Shown here: in pieces, positions 1 through 5,341 of the stretch
How positions within the stretch are numbered: the stretch's first letter is position 1
How the letters are laid out: each line of letters begins with the position of its first letter
NCBI GenBank assembly: GCA_934278005.1
Contig: CAKQWG010000191.1
Location: 1 to 5,341 of the forward strand
From: an uncultured Pirellulaceae bacterium
Lineage (GTDB): Bacteria; Planctomycetota; Planctomycetia; Pirellulales; Pirellulaceae
DNA length: 5,341 nt
Direction of reading: 5' to 3'
Notes under the pieces: model-generated
What the model was told of the DNA's origin: nothing
The model's input: the letters and a program-made list of their open reading frames with translations, nothing else
Databases searched by the model: none
Made by a program: the position numbers and the translations under genes

Positions 1-14
1 ACGAAAAGAGCCTG

Positions 15-42
15 TTGACACATCTGTAGCATTGGCTACATT
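15..42 (+). promoter_or_regulatory. Probable sigma70-type promoter of the DUF1559 operon
   Basis: A perfect TTGACA lies at 15-20. With a 16-bp spacer it is followed by TACATT at 37-42, which matches four of six bases of the TATAAT consensus. Transcription would begin near position 49 and give a leader of roughly 58 nt before the ATG at 107. The spacer and -10 are covered by a palindrome (25-40), so access to this promoter could be controlled by a DNA-binding protein. The -35 is convincing and the -10 is only fair. No start site has been measured. Confidence 0.5.
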
Positions 43-60
43 AACCGTAGCATTAGCTAC
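25..60. repeat. Twin palindromes 21 bp apart over the promoter (operator-like)
   Basis: Two near-identical palindromes are visible. TGTAGC-ATTG-GCTACA at 25-40 has 6-bp arms, and GTAGC-ATTA-GCTAC at 47-60 has 5-bp arms. They share GTAGCATT-R-GCTACA and start 21 bp apart, about two helical turns, so a dimeric protein could bind both on one face. The first covers the spacer and -10 of the likely promoter and the second covers the likely start site, which is a typical repressor arrangement. Alternatively they are two copies of a dispersed palindromic (REP-like) repeat, or they form small hairpins in RNA. No regulator gene is present in the window. Confidence 0.5.
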
Positions 61-94
61 ACATGGTGGCTTGTGTTCCGGTTTCAAACTAAGC

Positions 95-100
95 AAAGGA
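95..100 (+). promoter_or_regulatory. Shine-Dalgarno site deciding the DUF1559 start
   Basis: AAAGGA lies six bases before the ATG at 107. The reading frame stays open upstream to a TTG at 32, but that codon has no such site and lies inside the promoter palindrome. This site together with the pilin-like N-terminus fixes the start at 107. Confidence 0.65.
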
Positions 101-106
101 TGTCCG

Positions 107-1165
107 ATGTCCCGACAGCGCAAACAGCGGATGGGTTTTACTTTGGTGGAGTTGTTGGTCGTGATTGCGATCATTGGCATCATGGTCTCGCTGCTGTTGC
201 CAGCGGTGCAGGCGGCCCGCGAGGCGGCGCGGCGCATGCAGTGCCAAAACAATCTCAAACAGCTGGGGCTGGCTATCCTGACTTATGAAAGCAGCCACCG
301 CGGCATACCGCCGGCGTACATTACCAACACCCGCGAAGATCGCGTGATCCACGGAGTGGCCTGTGCGGACGAGTACCGCAATTCGCATCCGGGGTGGGCC
401 TGGGGCACGCTGCTGCTGCCACAGATTGAACAGTCGGCTCTGTACGCGCAGCTGCACCTTAACGAGTCTTGCTGGTCCCCCAGAAACAGCGCAGGCGTAG
501 CCACCAAACTCGCCGCGTTTCTGTGCCCGTCGGCTTCCGGAGGCAGCGATGGCTTTGCCGTCTTGACCGCGACCGACCATCGCCACGGGACGCCGATTGT
601 GCGCTATGATGGCAGCCACATCCACTTCGCGCACAGCCACTACGTTACCAACGCCGGCATACATCAGCCGTGGGGACGGGACACCGCTTACTGCTACGAT
701 TACGAAGTTGGCGAGCCGATTGGCAACAAGCTTGCCAGGATCGATGGTCCATTTTTTCCCAATGCCAAAATGCCGCTACGGCGAATCAGCGACGGCCTGA
801 GCAACACGATTTTCCTGGGCGAGCACAGTTCGATCCTGAGCCATAAGACGTGGGTAGGTGTTGTCCCCACGGCGGTCACGCCTCCCAGGCTCGACCTGCG
901 AGCTTGGCAATCGGAAAACAACGGCGGCGGCTGCCCGGTCGGTGTGCATAGCGGTCCCGATATGCATGATCATCCCGAGGTCATCATCCACGCTCCCAAC
1001 AATCCATTTGGCCACACGGACGAGATGTGGGGCGAACACGGTCCGGGGTGCTCGGTCTCAATGGGTGACGGTTCGGTAAGGTTTGCATCCGCTTTTATCG
1101 ATGCCGACACATGGGTCGCCTTGTCAACTCGCGACGGTGGAGAGGTGATTAACGATGCCCAGTAG
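107..1165 (+). CDS. DUF1559 domain-containing protein with type IV pilin-like N-terminus
   Basis: This 352-residue protein belongs to the DUF1559 family (also called SBP_bac_10), which is massively expanded in Planctomycetes and has no settled function. A basic leader MSRQRKQRMG precedes FTLVELLVVIAIIGI. That is the class III (prepilin) signal, with expected cleavage after Gly10, Glu at mature position 5 and a hydrophobic helix at about 11-33. AREAARRMQCQNNLKQLGLA (38-56) is the usual conserved stretch after that helix. The C-terminus carries the family's H-X9-DG motif: His311, then Asp321-Gly322 in MGDGSVRF. The length is normal and the gene looks intact. The product should be membrane-anchored with the bulk outside the cytoplasm, processed by a PilD-type peptidase. 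It overlaps the next gene by 11 bases. Family assignment is very secure; a structural or surface role is inference. Confidence 0.95.
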   Translation: MSRQRKQRMGFTLVELLVVIAIIGIMVSLLLPAVQAAREAARRMQCQNNLKQLGLAILTYESSHRGIPPAYITNTREDRVIHGVACADEYRNSHPGWAWGTLLLPQIEQSALYAQLHLNESCWSPRNSAGVATKLAAFLCPSASGGSDGFAVLTATDHRHGTPIVRYDGSHIHFAHSHYVTNAGIHQPWGRDTAYCYDYEVGEPIGNKLARIDGPFFPNAKMPLRRISDGLSNTIFLGEHSSILSHKTWVGVVPTAVTPPRLDLRAWQSENNGGGCPVGVHSGPDMHDHPEVIIHAPNNPFGHTDEMWGEHGPGCSVSMGDGSVRFASAFIDADTWVALSTRDGGEVINDAQ

Positions 1166-1511
1166 ATCCGATGCTAACCACCTCAGTCCGGCTCGCATTT
1201 TCCTGATTGGCCTAGCCGCCGTTATCGTCGTGCTGCTCGCCGGAGTCGCTTGGCACTGGTACTCGACACCCCCGCAGCTACAGGCCTCACCCGAAGCCGC
1301 CAAGACGCTCGATGCCATGTTCACCGCTTTGACATCTCGCAATCCGGATAACTTGTCGGCCTGCATGCAGCGCATCGAGCAGTACAGCCACGAGGGAAAA
1401 CTGAGTGCGAGCGCCGCAGCCGAGCTGCGCGCCTGCCACGAACTAGCGACGGGCGATGCTTGGGAACAAGCTGCCAAGCGGCTCTACTGGATCATCTACG
1501 AGCAGCGCTGA
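1155..1511 (+). CDS. Small membrane-anchored protein, second gene of the DUF1559 operon
   Basis: I do not recognise this 118-residue protein. A short polar N-terminus (1-13) is followed by one hydrophobic segment at about 14-33 (IFLIGLAAVIVVLLAGVAW). The rest, about 85 residues, is probably helical and is rich in Ala and Glu, with two cysteines (Cys70, Cys94) that could form a disulfide. No lipobox or clean signal-peptidase site is evident, so a single-pass anchor with an external C-terminal domain is most likely. The ATG lies 11 bases inside the DUF1559 gene and has GGAGAGG (1139-1145) about nine bases upstream, which implies translational coupling. Short anchored proteins directly after DUF1559 genes are, as I recall, common in planctomycetes, so a partner role is plausible but unproven. 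A 42-bp gap to the convergent DUF2293 gene contains no clear terminator. Confidence 0.85.
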   Translation: MPSRSDANHLSPARIFLIGLAAVIVVLLAGVAWHWYSTPPQLQASPEAAKTLDAMFTALTSRNPDNLSACMQRIEQYSHEGKLSASAAAELRACHELATGDAWEQAAKRLYWIIYEQR

Positions 1512-1553
1512 ATTCGCGCCGCCGGAAAATCTCTTGAGGGATGGTTAGAAGAT

Positions 1554-2267
1554 CTAGGGTGAAAAATGAGGCGAGTGGCTGATCGACTCGCTGGCCGATG
1601 TCTGTAGTAGAGCCTGCCGTAGCGGACAAGTCGCCGAGACGGCAGAGCCGCGTCGGTACTGAGCCAATAGTTCCTTGGACCGCATTGCAAGCATGCGGCG
1701 GACTTCACGCCGCTTGCCACGCACGCGTGGGATCGCCATCGAGTCATAGGCGGTCGTCTGATGCCGCATCCAAGCGATGACGGCAGCCTCCGCACGCTGC
1801 TCAATGGGAATGCGTTTGGTGCGCGCCACGGTACCACTACCCACCGGGGTGGCATGTTCGGTAACGGCTTGCGTTAACTGTTCGGCTAATTGTCGCTGGG
1901 CTGAATGGAAGTTCAGGAATTGCAGCACTGCGCTAGCGAAATCCTCGACGTACTCGCCCTGCACTTGTTCGCGGCGAGCCCCCGCGGCTTGTTTGCGCTT
2001 GGCATACGCCTCGGTGCTGCGCTCTGCCTCTAATTCCGCCCGAATGCGCTCAATCGTTGCCGTTGGCGCCCAGATGCCTTTAGAAAAAGTTCGCCTCCCC
2101 TTTTTCTCTTGCACTAACCAGTGCTCGCCTGCGGCTTTAATGCGCCGCGTCATGCCCGCGTCTCCCGGCGGCAGCAGGCTCCAGCCAGGCGGGACCGCTT
2201 GTAGGTCCCCCTGAGCGTTACGTACCCTATTGTCCGAAGGACCTGGTGTAAAGATATTGGATTCCAT
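1554..2267 (-). CDS. DUF2293 domain-containing protein
   Basis: This 237-residue protein is cytoplasmic, with no signal or membrane segment. The C-terminal part (about 150-206) fits DUF2293: KRIPIEQRAEAAVIAWMRHQ, then TTAYDSM, then the basic GKRREVRRMLAMRSKELLAQY. The H-x-x-T-x-Y-D core (His169, Thr172, Tyr174, Asp175) and the following basic helix are the family's hallmarks. The N-terminal part (about 25-80) is a compact module containing PPGWSLLPPGD, WLVQEKKGRRTFSKG and a Glu/Arg-rich helix, as I recall from bacterial DUF2293 proteins. The function is unknown; the basic character suggests nucleic-acid binding, which is inference. The frame is open upstream to 2426, but MESNIF at 2267 looks like the family's natural N-terminus. 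No strong Shine-Dalgarno precedes it (only GAGCGAG), and that region lies in a 9-bp stem. The last 20 or so residues are Ser/His-rich and probably disordered. Confidence 0.85.
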   Translation of the reverse strand: MESNIFTPGPSDNRVRNAQGDLQAVPPGWSLLPPGDAGMTRRIKAAGEHWLVQEKKGRRTFSKGIWAPTATIERIRAELEAERSTEAYAKRKQAAGARREQVQGEYVEDFASAVLQFLNFHSAQRQLAEQLTQAVTEHATPVGSGTVARTKRIPIEQRAEAAVIAWMRHQTTAYDSMAIPRVRGKRREVRRMLAMRSKELLAQYRRGSAVSATCPLRQALLQTSASESISHSPHFSP

Positions 2268-2271
2268 AGCT

Positions 2272-2321
2272 CGCTCGTTAAAGTCGGTAGACTCGTAATC
2301 TCTGTAGGCGCGTAACGAGCG
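2272..2321 (-). promoter_or_regulatory. Leader hairpin next to the DUF2293 start codon
   Basis: CGCTCGTTA at 2272-2280 and TAACGAGCG at 2313-2321 are perfect 9-bp inverted arms with a 32-base loop. In minus-strand RNA the 3' arm ends four bases before the AUG, so the stem would cover the ribosome-binding region. The distal arm also has a competing partner: CGTTA at 2325-2329 can pair with TAACG at 2313-2317 (5 bp). The leader could therefore fold in two mutually exclusive ways, as in a translational switch. It matches no riboswitch class that I recognise. It may instead be one copy of a dispersed palindromic repeat, because the same CGCTCGTTACG word recurs at 3522-3532. Confidence 0.4.
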
Positions 2322-2521
2322 CAGCGTTATTACGGCAATCTTTATGCGTGGAGAATCCTCTACCCCGCTTCGTAAGGCCTTCAATCGACGGTATGCGCCC
2401 CATAAATCCAATGAGCTTGTCCACATTCAAACATGCGCCGTCGAGCAGATTGAGCATTCGTCCCAAGATGCATCCTCGCCACAAATCGGTTAGCCTGTCA
2501 CTCGCGACCGCAGCATACCAA
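2322..2521. other. Non-coding gap between the DUF2293 and secreted-protein genes
   Basis: Open frames here on both strands are short and have no recognisable content. On the minus strand it would hold the promoter of the DUF2293 gene, but I find no convincing -35/-10 pair. CGTAA (2311-2315) and TTACG (2330-2334) can form a further small stem next to the leader hairpin. I see no U-tract terminator behind the gene ending at 2522. Confidence 0.4.
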
Positions 2522-3397
2522 TCAATGGCCTATTTGAACGACCCAAGATCGAAACCCCAAGAGATGCTGCATTTCTTTAGCCCCTTCATTAAGAAACCAC
2601 TCCTTTGCTTTCTCACCGTCCTGGGTGAAGTTGATGGAAAACAAAACTCTCCGCTTCTGGTCAAACTCCATCTGGCGGCTGAAAACGCTCATCGAAGTCC
2701 GCACGCTGCGAGGTAAATCTCCTTCAAACCCTTCGGAAAATCTAGGTTTGATTACCACGACGCAATCAGCATTGTCAGTTTTTAGCCGACTCAATAAAGT
2801 GCGAACCGGATAGACCTGCACGTACTCATTCTCTCTAGGTGACTCGTCGGCAGTAAAATCGACAAGCACCTCACTTTCGCCTCGGATCGCATCAAACCGC
2901 TCCCAAAGTCCATCACCGCCGCTAGAAAAACTCGACACGAGACTGACGACTTCAAACTTTGCCGATTGCCGAGCGAACCCGTCGAGCGTCCAGTTGATAA
3001 GATCGCTATTCTGCTCAGGGTCGCTTGTGAAATAGGTATGGATCATCAACGTTGGTTGAGGCGGATTCCGAATATTTCGTATGATCCTGCTACGCAGGAC
3101 GGCTTGCAGGTCCTCTTTTAATTGCCCCCAATCGATCGCATTTAGATTCGGCTCTTGATCGCTTAGCAACGCCTGCCCATCCACCAGTAGGTGCGCGACG
3201 TAATCTGGCTTGCCGTTCTCCCTACCTGCTAAGTATTTTTGTAGGGCCGTATTTTCCGCCGCCAAAATGACATAGTGCTTTCGCTTGATGACCCCACCTT
3301 CTGCAGGCGCGGTGTCGAACTGCGCTTGTGCGAGTGCGGAAAGTAAGAGCAATAAGTAAGCGACTAACAATCGACCCATCACGACTGGCGAATGCAT
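2522..3397 (-). CDS. Secreted protein of unknown function
   Basis: I do not recognise this 291-residue protein. The N-terminus is a good Sec signal peptide: a hydrophobic run at about 9-23 (RLLVAYLLLLLSALA) with likely cleavage after Ala25 (AQA|QF). The mature part of about 266 residues has no further membrane segment, and its only cysteine is Cys212. It alternates beta-like strands (HYVILAA at 41-47, TLMIHTYF at 116-123, CVVVIKPRF at 212-220, RVLFSINF at 250-257) with charged helices, suggesting an alpha/beta fold. LVDGQALLSD (71-80) and SSFSSGGDG (155-163) are loops without a known catalytic signature. The start at 3397 is chosen because GGAG lies seven bases upstream; an in-frame Met at residue 7 also keeps the signal peptide. 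Two 60-base samples of this gene have 28 G+C each (47%), against 65% and 70% in two samples of the next gene, so base composition differs. Confidence 0.8.
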   Translation of the reverse strand: MHSPVVMGRLLVAYLLLLLSALAQAQFDTAPAEGGVIKRKHYVILAAENTALQKYLAGRENGKPDYVAHLLVDGQALLSDQEPNLNAIDWGQLKEDLQAVLRSRIIRNIRNPPQPTLMIHTYFTSDPEQNSDLINWTLDGFARQSAKFEVVSLVSSFSSGGDGLWERFDAIRGESEVLVDFTADESPRENEYVQVYPVRTLLSRLKTDNADCVVVIKPRFSEGFEGDLPRSVRTSMSVFSRQMEFDQKRRVLFSINFTQDGEKAKEWFLNEGAKEMQHLLGFRSWVVQIGH

Positions 3398-3404
3398 TTC
3401 TCTT

Positions 3405-3408
3405 CTCC
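3405..3408 (-). promoter_or_regulatory. Shine-Dalgarno site deciding the secreted-protein start
   Basis: On the minus strand GGAG is followed by seven purine-rich bases and then the ATG at 3397. The frame is open to a Met codon at 3427, but that start lacks such a site and would place ten extra, arginine-rich residues in front of the signal peptide. Confidence 0.6.
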
Positions 3409-3474
3409 GACATCGAACGCAATACATGGATCATAACGTGTACGGGGATATGTGGCCGTAGCAGCGGCGGTGTG

Positions 3475-3506
3475 ACGGTCGAGCAGATGTCCATGGAGGC
3501 GACCGT
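3475..3506. repeat. Inverted repeat upstream of the secreted-protein gene
   Basis: ACGGTCG at 3475-3481 and CGACCGT at 3500-3506 are perfect 7-bp inverted arms around an 18-base centre that contains the palindrome CCATGG. It lies about 80-110 bp before the start codon at 3397. It is followed by smaller palindromes, TGTT-GT-AACA (3506-3515) and GTGCAC (3517-3522). It could be an operator for the minus-strand gene or part of a repeat element. A possible -10 (TATGAT at 3430-3435, minus strand) lies closer to the gene but has no good -35. Confidence 0.35.
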
Positions 3507-3522
3507 GTTGTAACAGTGCACC

Positions 3523-3535
3523 GCTCGTTACGAGC
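3523..3535. repeat. 13-bp palindrome GCTCGTTACGAGC between minus-strand genes
   Basis: The arms GCTCGT and ACGAGC are perfect around a single central T. It lies 28 bases past the stop codon of the isochorismatase/ThuA gene. In minus-strand RNA it can hardly fold tightly because the loop is too small, and no U-tract follows, so it is a poor intrinsic terminator. With one flanking base it shares the 11-mer CGCTCGTTACG with the leader hairpin arm at 2311-2321 (opposite strand), so it may be a copy of the same dispersed element. Confidence 0.4.
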
Positions 3536-3563
3536 TTACACAATAGGATTTATAAAAAGCAGC

Positions 3564-5213
3564 TCAGTGCTGTCTTCCGTGACCTTTGTGGTAGCGAGCG
3601 GATTGAGCCTGCACATCTGCTAGAGTTGGCAGTGGGACACCACAGGCCCAGTGAATGCCCGCCGCCAGCAAGGCCTCGAATTGACTCTGCGCAAAATCGT
3701 CGACATGCCCCAACGAGGTGTAAAACGAGCGGCCACCATCGTTGCGCACAAAGGTCCAGGCCAGCGGCTGAGCGGGCTCCTCTCCAGGTACGCTGCCCAG
3801 TAGCAACACATCTGTCCCGGCTAGCAGCGGAGTCGTTTGGTAGAGCGATCCACCAGGCTTAAAATCGTCAGTCAGACCAGCCGCGACTGCGATCGGGTGC
3901 GACGAGGTGAAGTCCGCCAGAGCTGCGGGGATATTGTTCGAGTAATGGCCGCGGTAGTTGCCCCCCCACACTTCGGCGTCGAATTCCGGCCACTGGTCTG
4001 CTCCGGCGGGCGAAGGTTGGTTGCGCAGCGCAAAGGCATGGCTGGCGGTGCGAATGCCGAGCATCGGTTTGCCGCTGCGAACGAACTGGCGTACGACCTG
4101 CAGATCGCACTCCGGTAGAGCTCGCCGCCGCACGCTGATAAGTAGCGCATCGGCTGCGGCGATCTGTTCAATGCCTACAAATTTTGACGGTTCCGATTCG
4201 TCAGCATAATACGTGCTAACGCTAAAATGCTGGCTGAGATGTTTGGCAGCGAAGGCCGGAAGCGTATTTTCCGTGTGATACTCGTCCTCACCGATCAGCA
4301 TGGCCAAGCGTACGCGGTCGTCGGCCGAGAAGCGAAACTCTTGGCCACCGACAACTTGATCGCTGGTGATGGTCGGGCAAACGTAGCGCTCGATATGGCT
4401 GACAATCAAATCGGTGCCGGTAAAGTGATTGGCGTAGGGCCAAGCTCGTGGATCGATCATGGTATCGGTTAGATCTCGCGCCAACACGGCATGCTTGCCG
4501 CCGAGCGTCAGGCGTCGCAAGCCAAACGGTCGTCCGAGCACGCACATGTTGGTATGCACGCCCACAAGGATCACGTTTGAAACGGCGCGATCCTCTAAAA
4601 TGCTCCAGATCTCTGGGCCGCTATCGCTGACATAATCGCGTTGAGCATCGATGGCGATGTGCGACGTTTGTGCCCGCCAAGGAGCCTTGGGATTGCGACC
4701 GCTGGCCTGCAGCCGGGCGGCCCACAAGCGATGCTCCTCAGGATCATCGTCTTCACCGCCGGCGGATTGATCGACCGGGTAGGCCGCGGCTTCCTCGCTG
4801 GGAATTTGGTCGCACCAGCTTTCGATGTGATCCGGCAGCGACTGCACCCGTTTAGTCGCCTGGGCTCGCAGACGAGCTGGATGCTGTGCGTAGTGGTCCA
4901 TGCAGTCGCTGGGCGCGTGAATCACGACCGCGCCGCGCTGGCGCAATTCGCTGACGAAGGCGTCGATGCGCGGCGCCAGTTCAGCCCCGCGACGCACCGC
5001 ATTGACGCAGTGGTGTGCGTCCCACATATCGCACACGATGACGGCGGTTTGGGTTGACTGCCATGTCTCATCGCGCACCACGCGATGGAAGCGATCGGCC
5101 CCCTTAGCCACCGGTTGCTGATAGCGCAGCTTGAGCGCCAGTTCCTCGGCGGACAATTGCAGTGGCATTACGCAGGTGATACAGCAAGCGACAAGCAAGC
5201 GGAGGAATGGCAT
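3564..5213 (-). CDS. Secreted isochorismatase-like hydrolase fused to a ThuA-like domain
   Basis: This 549-residue protein has a signal peptide (MPFLRLLVACCITCVMPLQL, cleavage near Ala22) and then two domains. Residues about 50-280 resemble the isochorismatase/nicotinamidase cysteine-hydrolase fold: strand and Asp62 in TAVIVCDMWDAHHC, HAPSDCMDHYAQHPAR (99-114), and the nucleophile loop GVHTNMCVLGRPFG with Cys224. The third triad member, a lysine, is not evident before DYVSDSGPEIW (193-203), so activity is uncertain. Residues about 300-526 resemble ThuA: LAMLIGEDEYHTENTLPAFA, then GKPMLGIRTASHAFAL, VWGGNYRGHYSN and SLGHVDDFAQ with GIHWACG near the end. ThuA was named for trehalose utilisation and is glutamine-amidotransferase-like in fold. 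Planctomycetes carry many such exported proteins, so a periplasmic carbohydrate-related role is plausible but not shown. The frame is open upstream to 5330; the start at 5213 gives a clean signal peptide with GGAAG seven bases upstream. The gene looks intact. Confidence 0.9.
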   Translation of the reverse strand: MPFLRLLVACCITCVMPLQLSAEELALKLRYQQPVAKGADRFHRVVRDETWQSTQTAVIVCDMWDAHHCVNAVRRGAELAPRIDAFVSELRQRGAVVIHAPSDCMDHYAQHPARLRAQATKRVQSLPDHIESWCDQIPSEEAAAYPVDQSAGGEDDDPEEHRLWAARLQASGRNPKAPWRAQTSHIAIDAQRDYVSDSGPEIWSILEDRAVSNVILVGVHTNMCVLGRPFGLRRLTLGGKHAVLARDLTDTMIDPRAWPYANHFTGTDLIVSHIERYVCPTITSDQVVGGQEFRFSADDRVRLAMLIGEDEYHTENTLPAFAAKHLSQHFSVSTYYADESEPSKFVGIEQIAAADALLISVRRRALPECDLQVVRQFVRSGKPMLGIRTASHAFALRNQPSPAGADQWPEFDAEVWGGNYRGHYSNNIPAALADFTSSHPIAVAAGLTDDFKPGGSLYQTTPLLAGTDVLLLGSVPGEEPAQPLAWTFVRNDGGRSFYTSLGHVDDFAQSQFEALLAAGIHWACGVPLPTLADVQAQSARYHKGHGRQH

Positions 5214-5236
5214 CAGTGGGCTTCCGGGAAGGTTAG

Positions 5237-5259
5237 CGGCAGCAGGCAGGCACCTCCCA
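5237..5259. repeat. Degenerate inverted copy of the right-edge repeat
   Basis: Read on the plus strand, these 23 bases match the reverse complement of the repeat unit at 5291-5313 in 18 of 24 aligned columns, with one gap on each side (shared ends CGGC and CCCA, shared AGCAGG). The two could form an imperfect stem around a 31-base loop. It lies in the leader of the isochorismatase/ThuA gene and touches its likely -10. Confidence 0.4.
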
Positions 5260-5267
5260 TAATACCA
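5259..5267 (-). promoter_or_regulatory. Possible extended -10 promoter of the isochorismatase/ThuA gene
   Basis: The minus strand reads TGG-TATTAT here, an extended -10 (TGn) followed by a hexamer with five of six consensus bases. Transcription would start near 5252 and give a leader of about 40 bases before the ATG at 5213. No good -35 exists at 16-18 bp, which the TGn motif could compensate. The site lies between the inverted repeat copies. Confidence 0.4.
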
Positions 5268-5289
5268 CAGCTCATGTATGAAATAGTGG

Positions 5290-5341
5290 GTGGGGTATGC
5301 ATCCTGCTTGCCGTCCAGTGGGGTATGCATCCTGCTTGCCG
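5290..5341. repeat. Tandem repeat, 28-bp period, running off the window
   Basis: GTGGGGTATGCATCCTGCTT plus GCCG occurs at 5290-5313 and again, identically, at 5318-5341. The copies are separated by TCCA, giving a period of 28 bp. The second copy ends exactly at the window edge, so more units may follow. The unit has no coding sense and contains the palindrome ATGCAT. A degenerate inverted copy lies at 5237-5259. This looks like an intergenic repeat of the planctomycete genome rather than CRISPR, because a 4-base gap is far too short for a spacer. Confidence 0.85.

Noticed and set aside
32..106. Upstream extension of the DUF1559 gene from a TTG codon at 32
   Set aside because: It would add 25 residues in front of a normal prepilin leader, has no ribosome-binding site, and lies within the promoter palindromes.
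89..664. 191-codon open frame on the minus strand opposite the DUF1559 gene
   Set aside because: It is a shadow of a high-GC gene with secure family identity, and its translation has no recognisable domain.
1561..1591. Terminator-like hairpin GCGAGT/ACTCGC followed by TTTTT on the minus strand
   Set aside because: It lies inside the last codons of the DUF2293 gene. The stem is only 6 bp with a 9-base loop and the T-run starts four bases after it, so chance is a fair explanation.
2268..2426. Upstream extension of the DUF2293 gene to an ATG at 2426
   Set aside because: The extra 53 residues run through the palindromic leader and look unlike coding sequence; MESNIF at 2267 resembles the family's N-terminus.
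2469..2477. ATGCATCCT shared with the tandem repeat at the right edge
   Set aside because: Only nine bases match and the flanks differ, so it is not good evidence for another copy.
3222..3521. 99-codon minus-strand frame across the start of the secreted-protein gene
   Set aside because: It overlaps the signal-peptide coding region in another frame, is Arg/His/Cys-rich and has no domain.
4641..5057. 138-codon plus-strand open frame opposite the isochorismatase/ThuA gene
   Set aside because: It is antisense to conserved coding sequence and has no recognisable motif.
5290..5341. CRISPR array
   Set aside because: The 24-base repeats are separated by only 4 bases, and there are no spacers or cas genes.

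Overview
The window looks like part of a planctomycete chromosome, probably of the Pirellulales type (Rhodopirellula/Blastopirellula relatives). The main evidence is a DUF1559 gene, a family hugely expanded in that phylum, with a type IV pilin-like N-terminus and a C-terminal H-X9-DG motif. A secreted protein joining an isochorismatase-like hydrolase to a ThuA-like domain, and a bacterial-type DUF2293 protein, fit the same lineage. The assignment is from recognition of families, not from a search.

Layout: positions 1-106 hold a promoter with two palindromes exactly 21 bp apart. They lead into a two-gene plus-strand operon: a DUF1559 pseudopilin-like protein (107-1165) and an overlapping 118-residue membrane-anchored protein (1155-1511). 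After a 42-bp convergent gap come three minus-strand genes: DUF2293 (1554-2267), a secreted protein I do not recognise (2522-3397), and the secreted isochorismatase/ThuA fusion (3564-5213). The two minus-strand gaps (254 and 166 bp) contain palindromic DNA. One is a 9-bp perfect stem that ends four bases before the DUF2293 start codon. The right edge (5290-5341) carries a tandem 28-bp-period repeat facing a degenerate inverted copy.

How the genes work together: the first two genes are probably co-transcribed and translationally coupled. The three minus-strand genes are separated by gaps long enough for separate promoters and share no obvious pathway. Three or four of the five products are exported or membrane-bound, which suggests cell-envelope or periplasmic work.

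I see no tRNA, rRNA, CRISPR array, transposase, phage gene or defence system, and nothing that amounts to a clear new multi-gene system. The best leads are the palindromic cis-elements, the unrecognised secreted protein with lower GC than its neighbours, and the isochorismatase-like domain in which a catalytic lysine is not evident.
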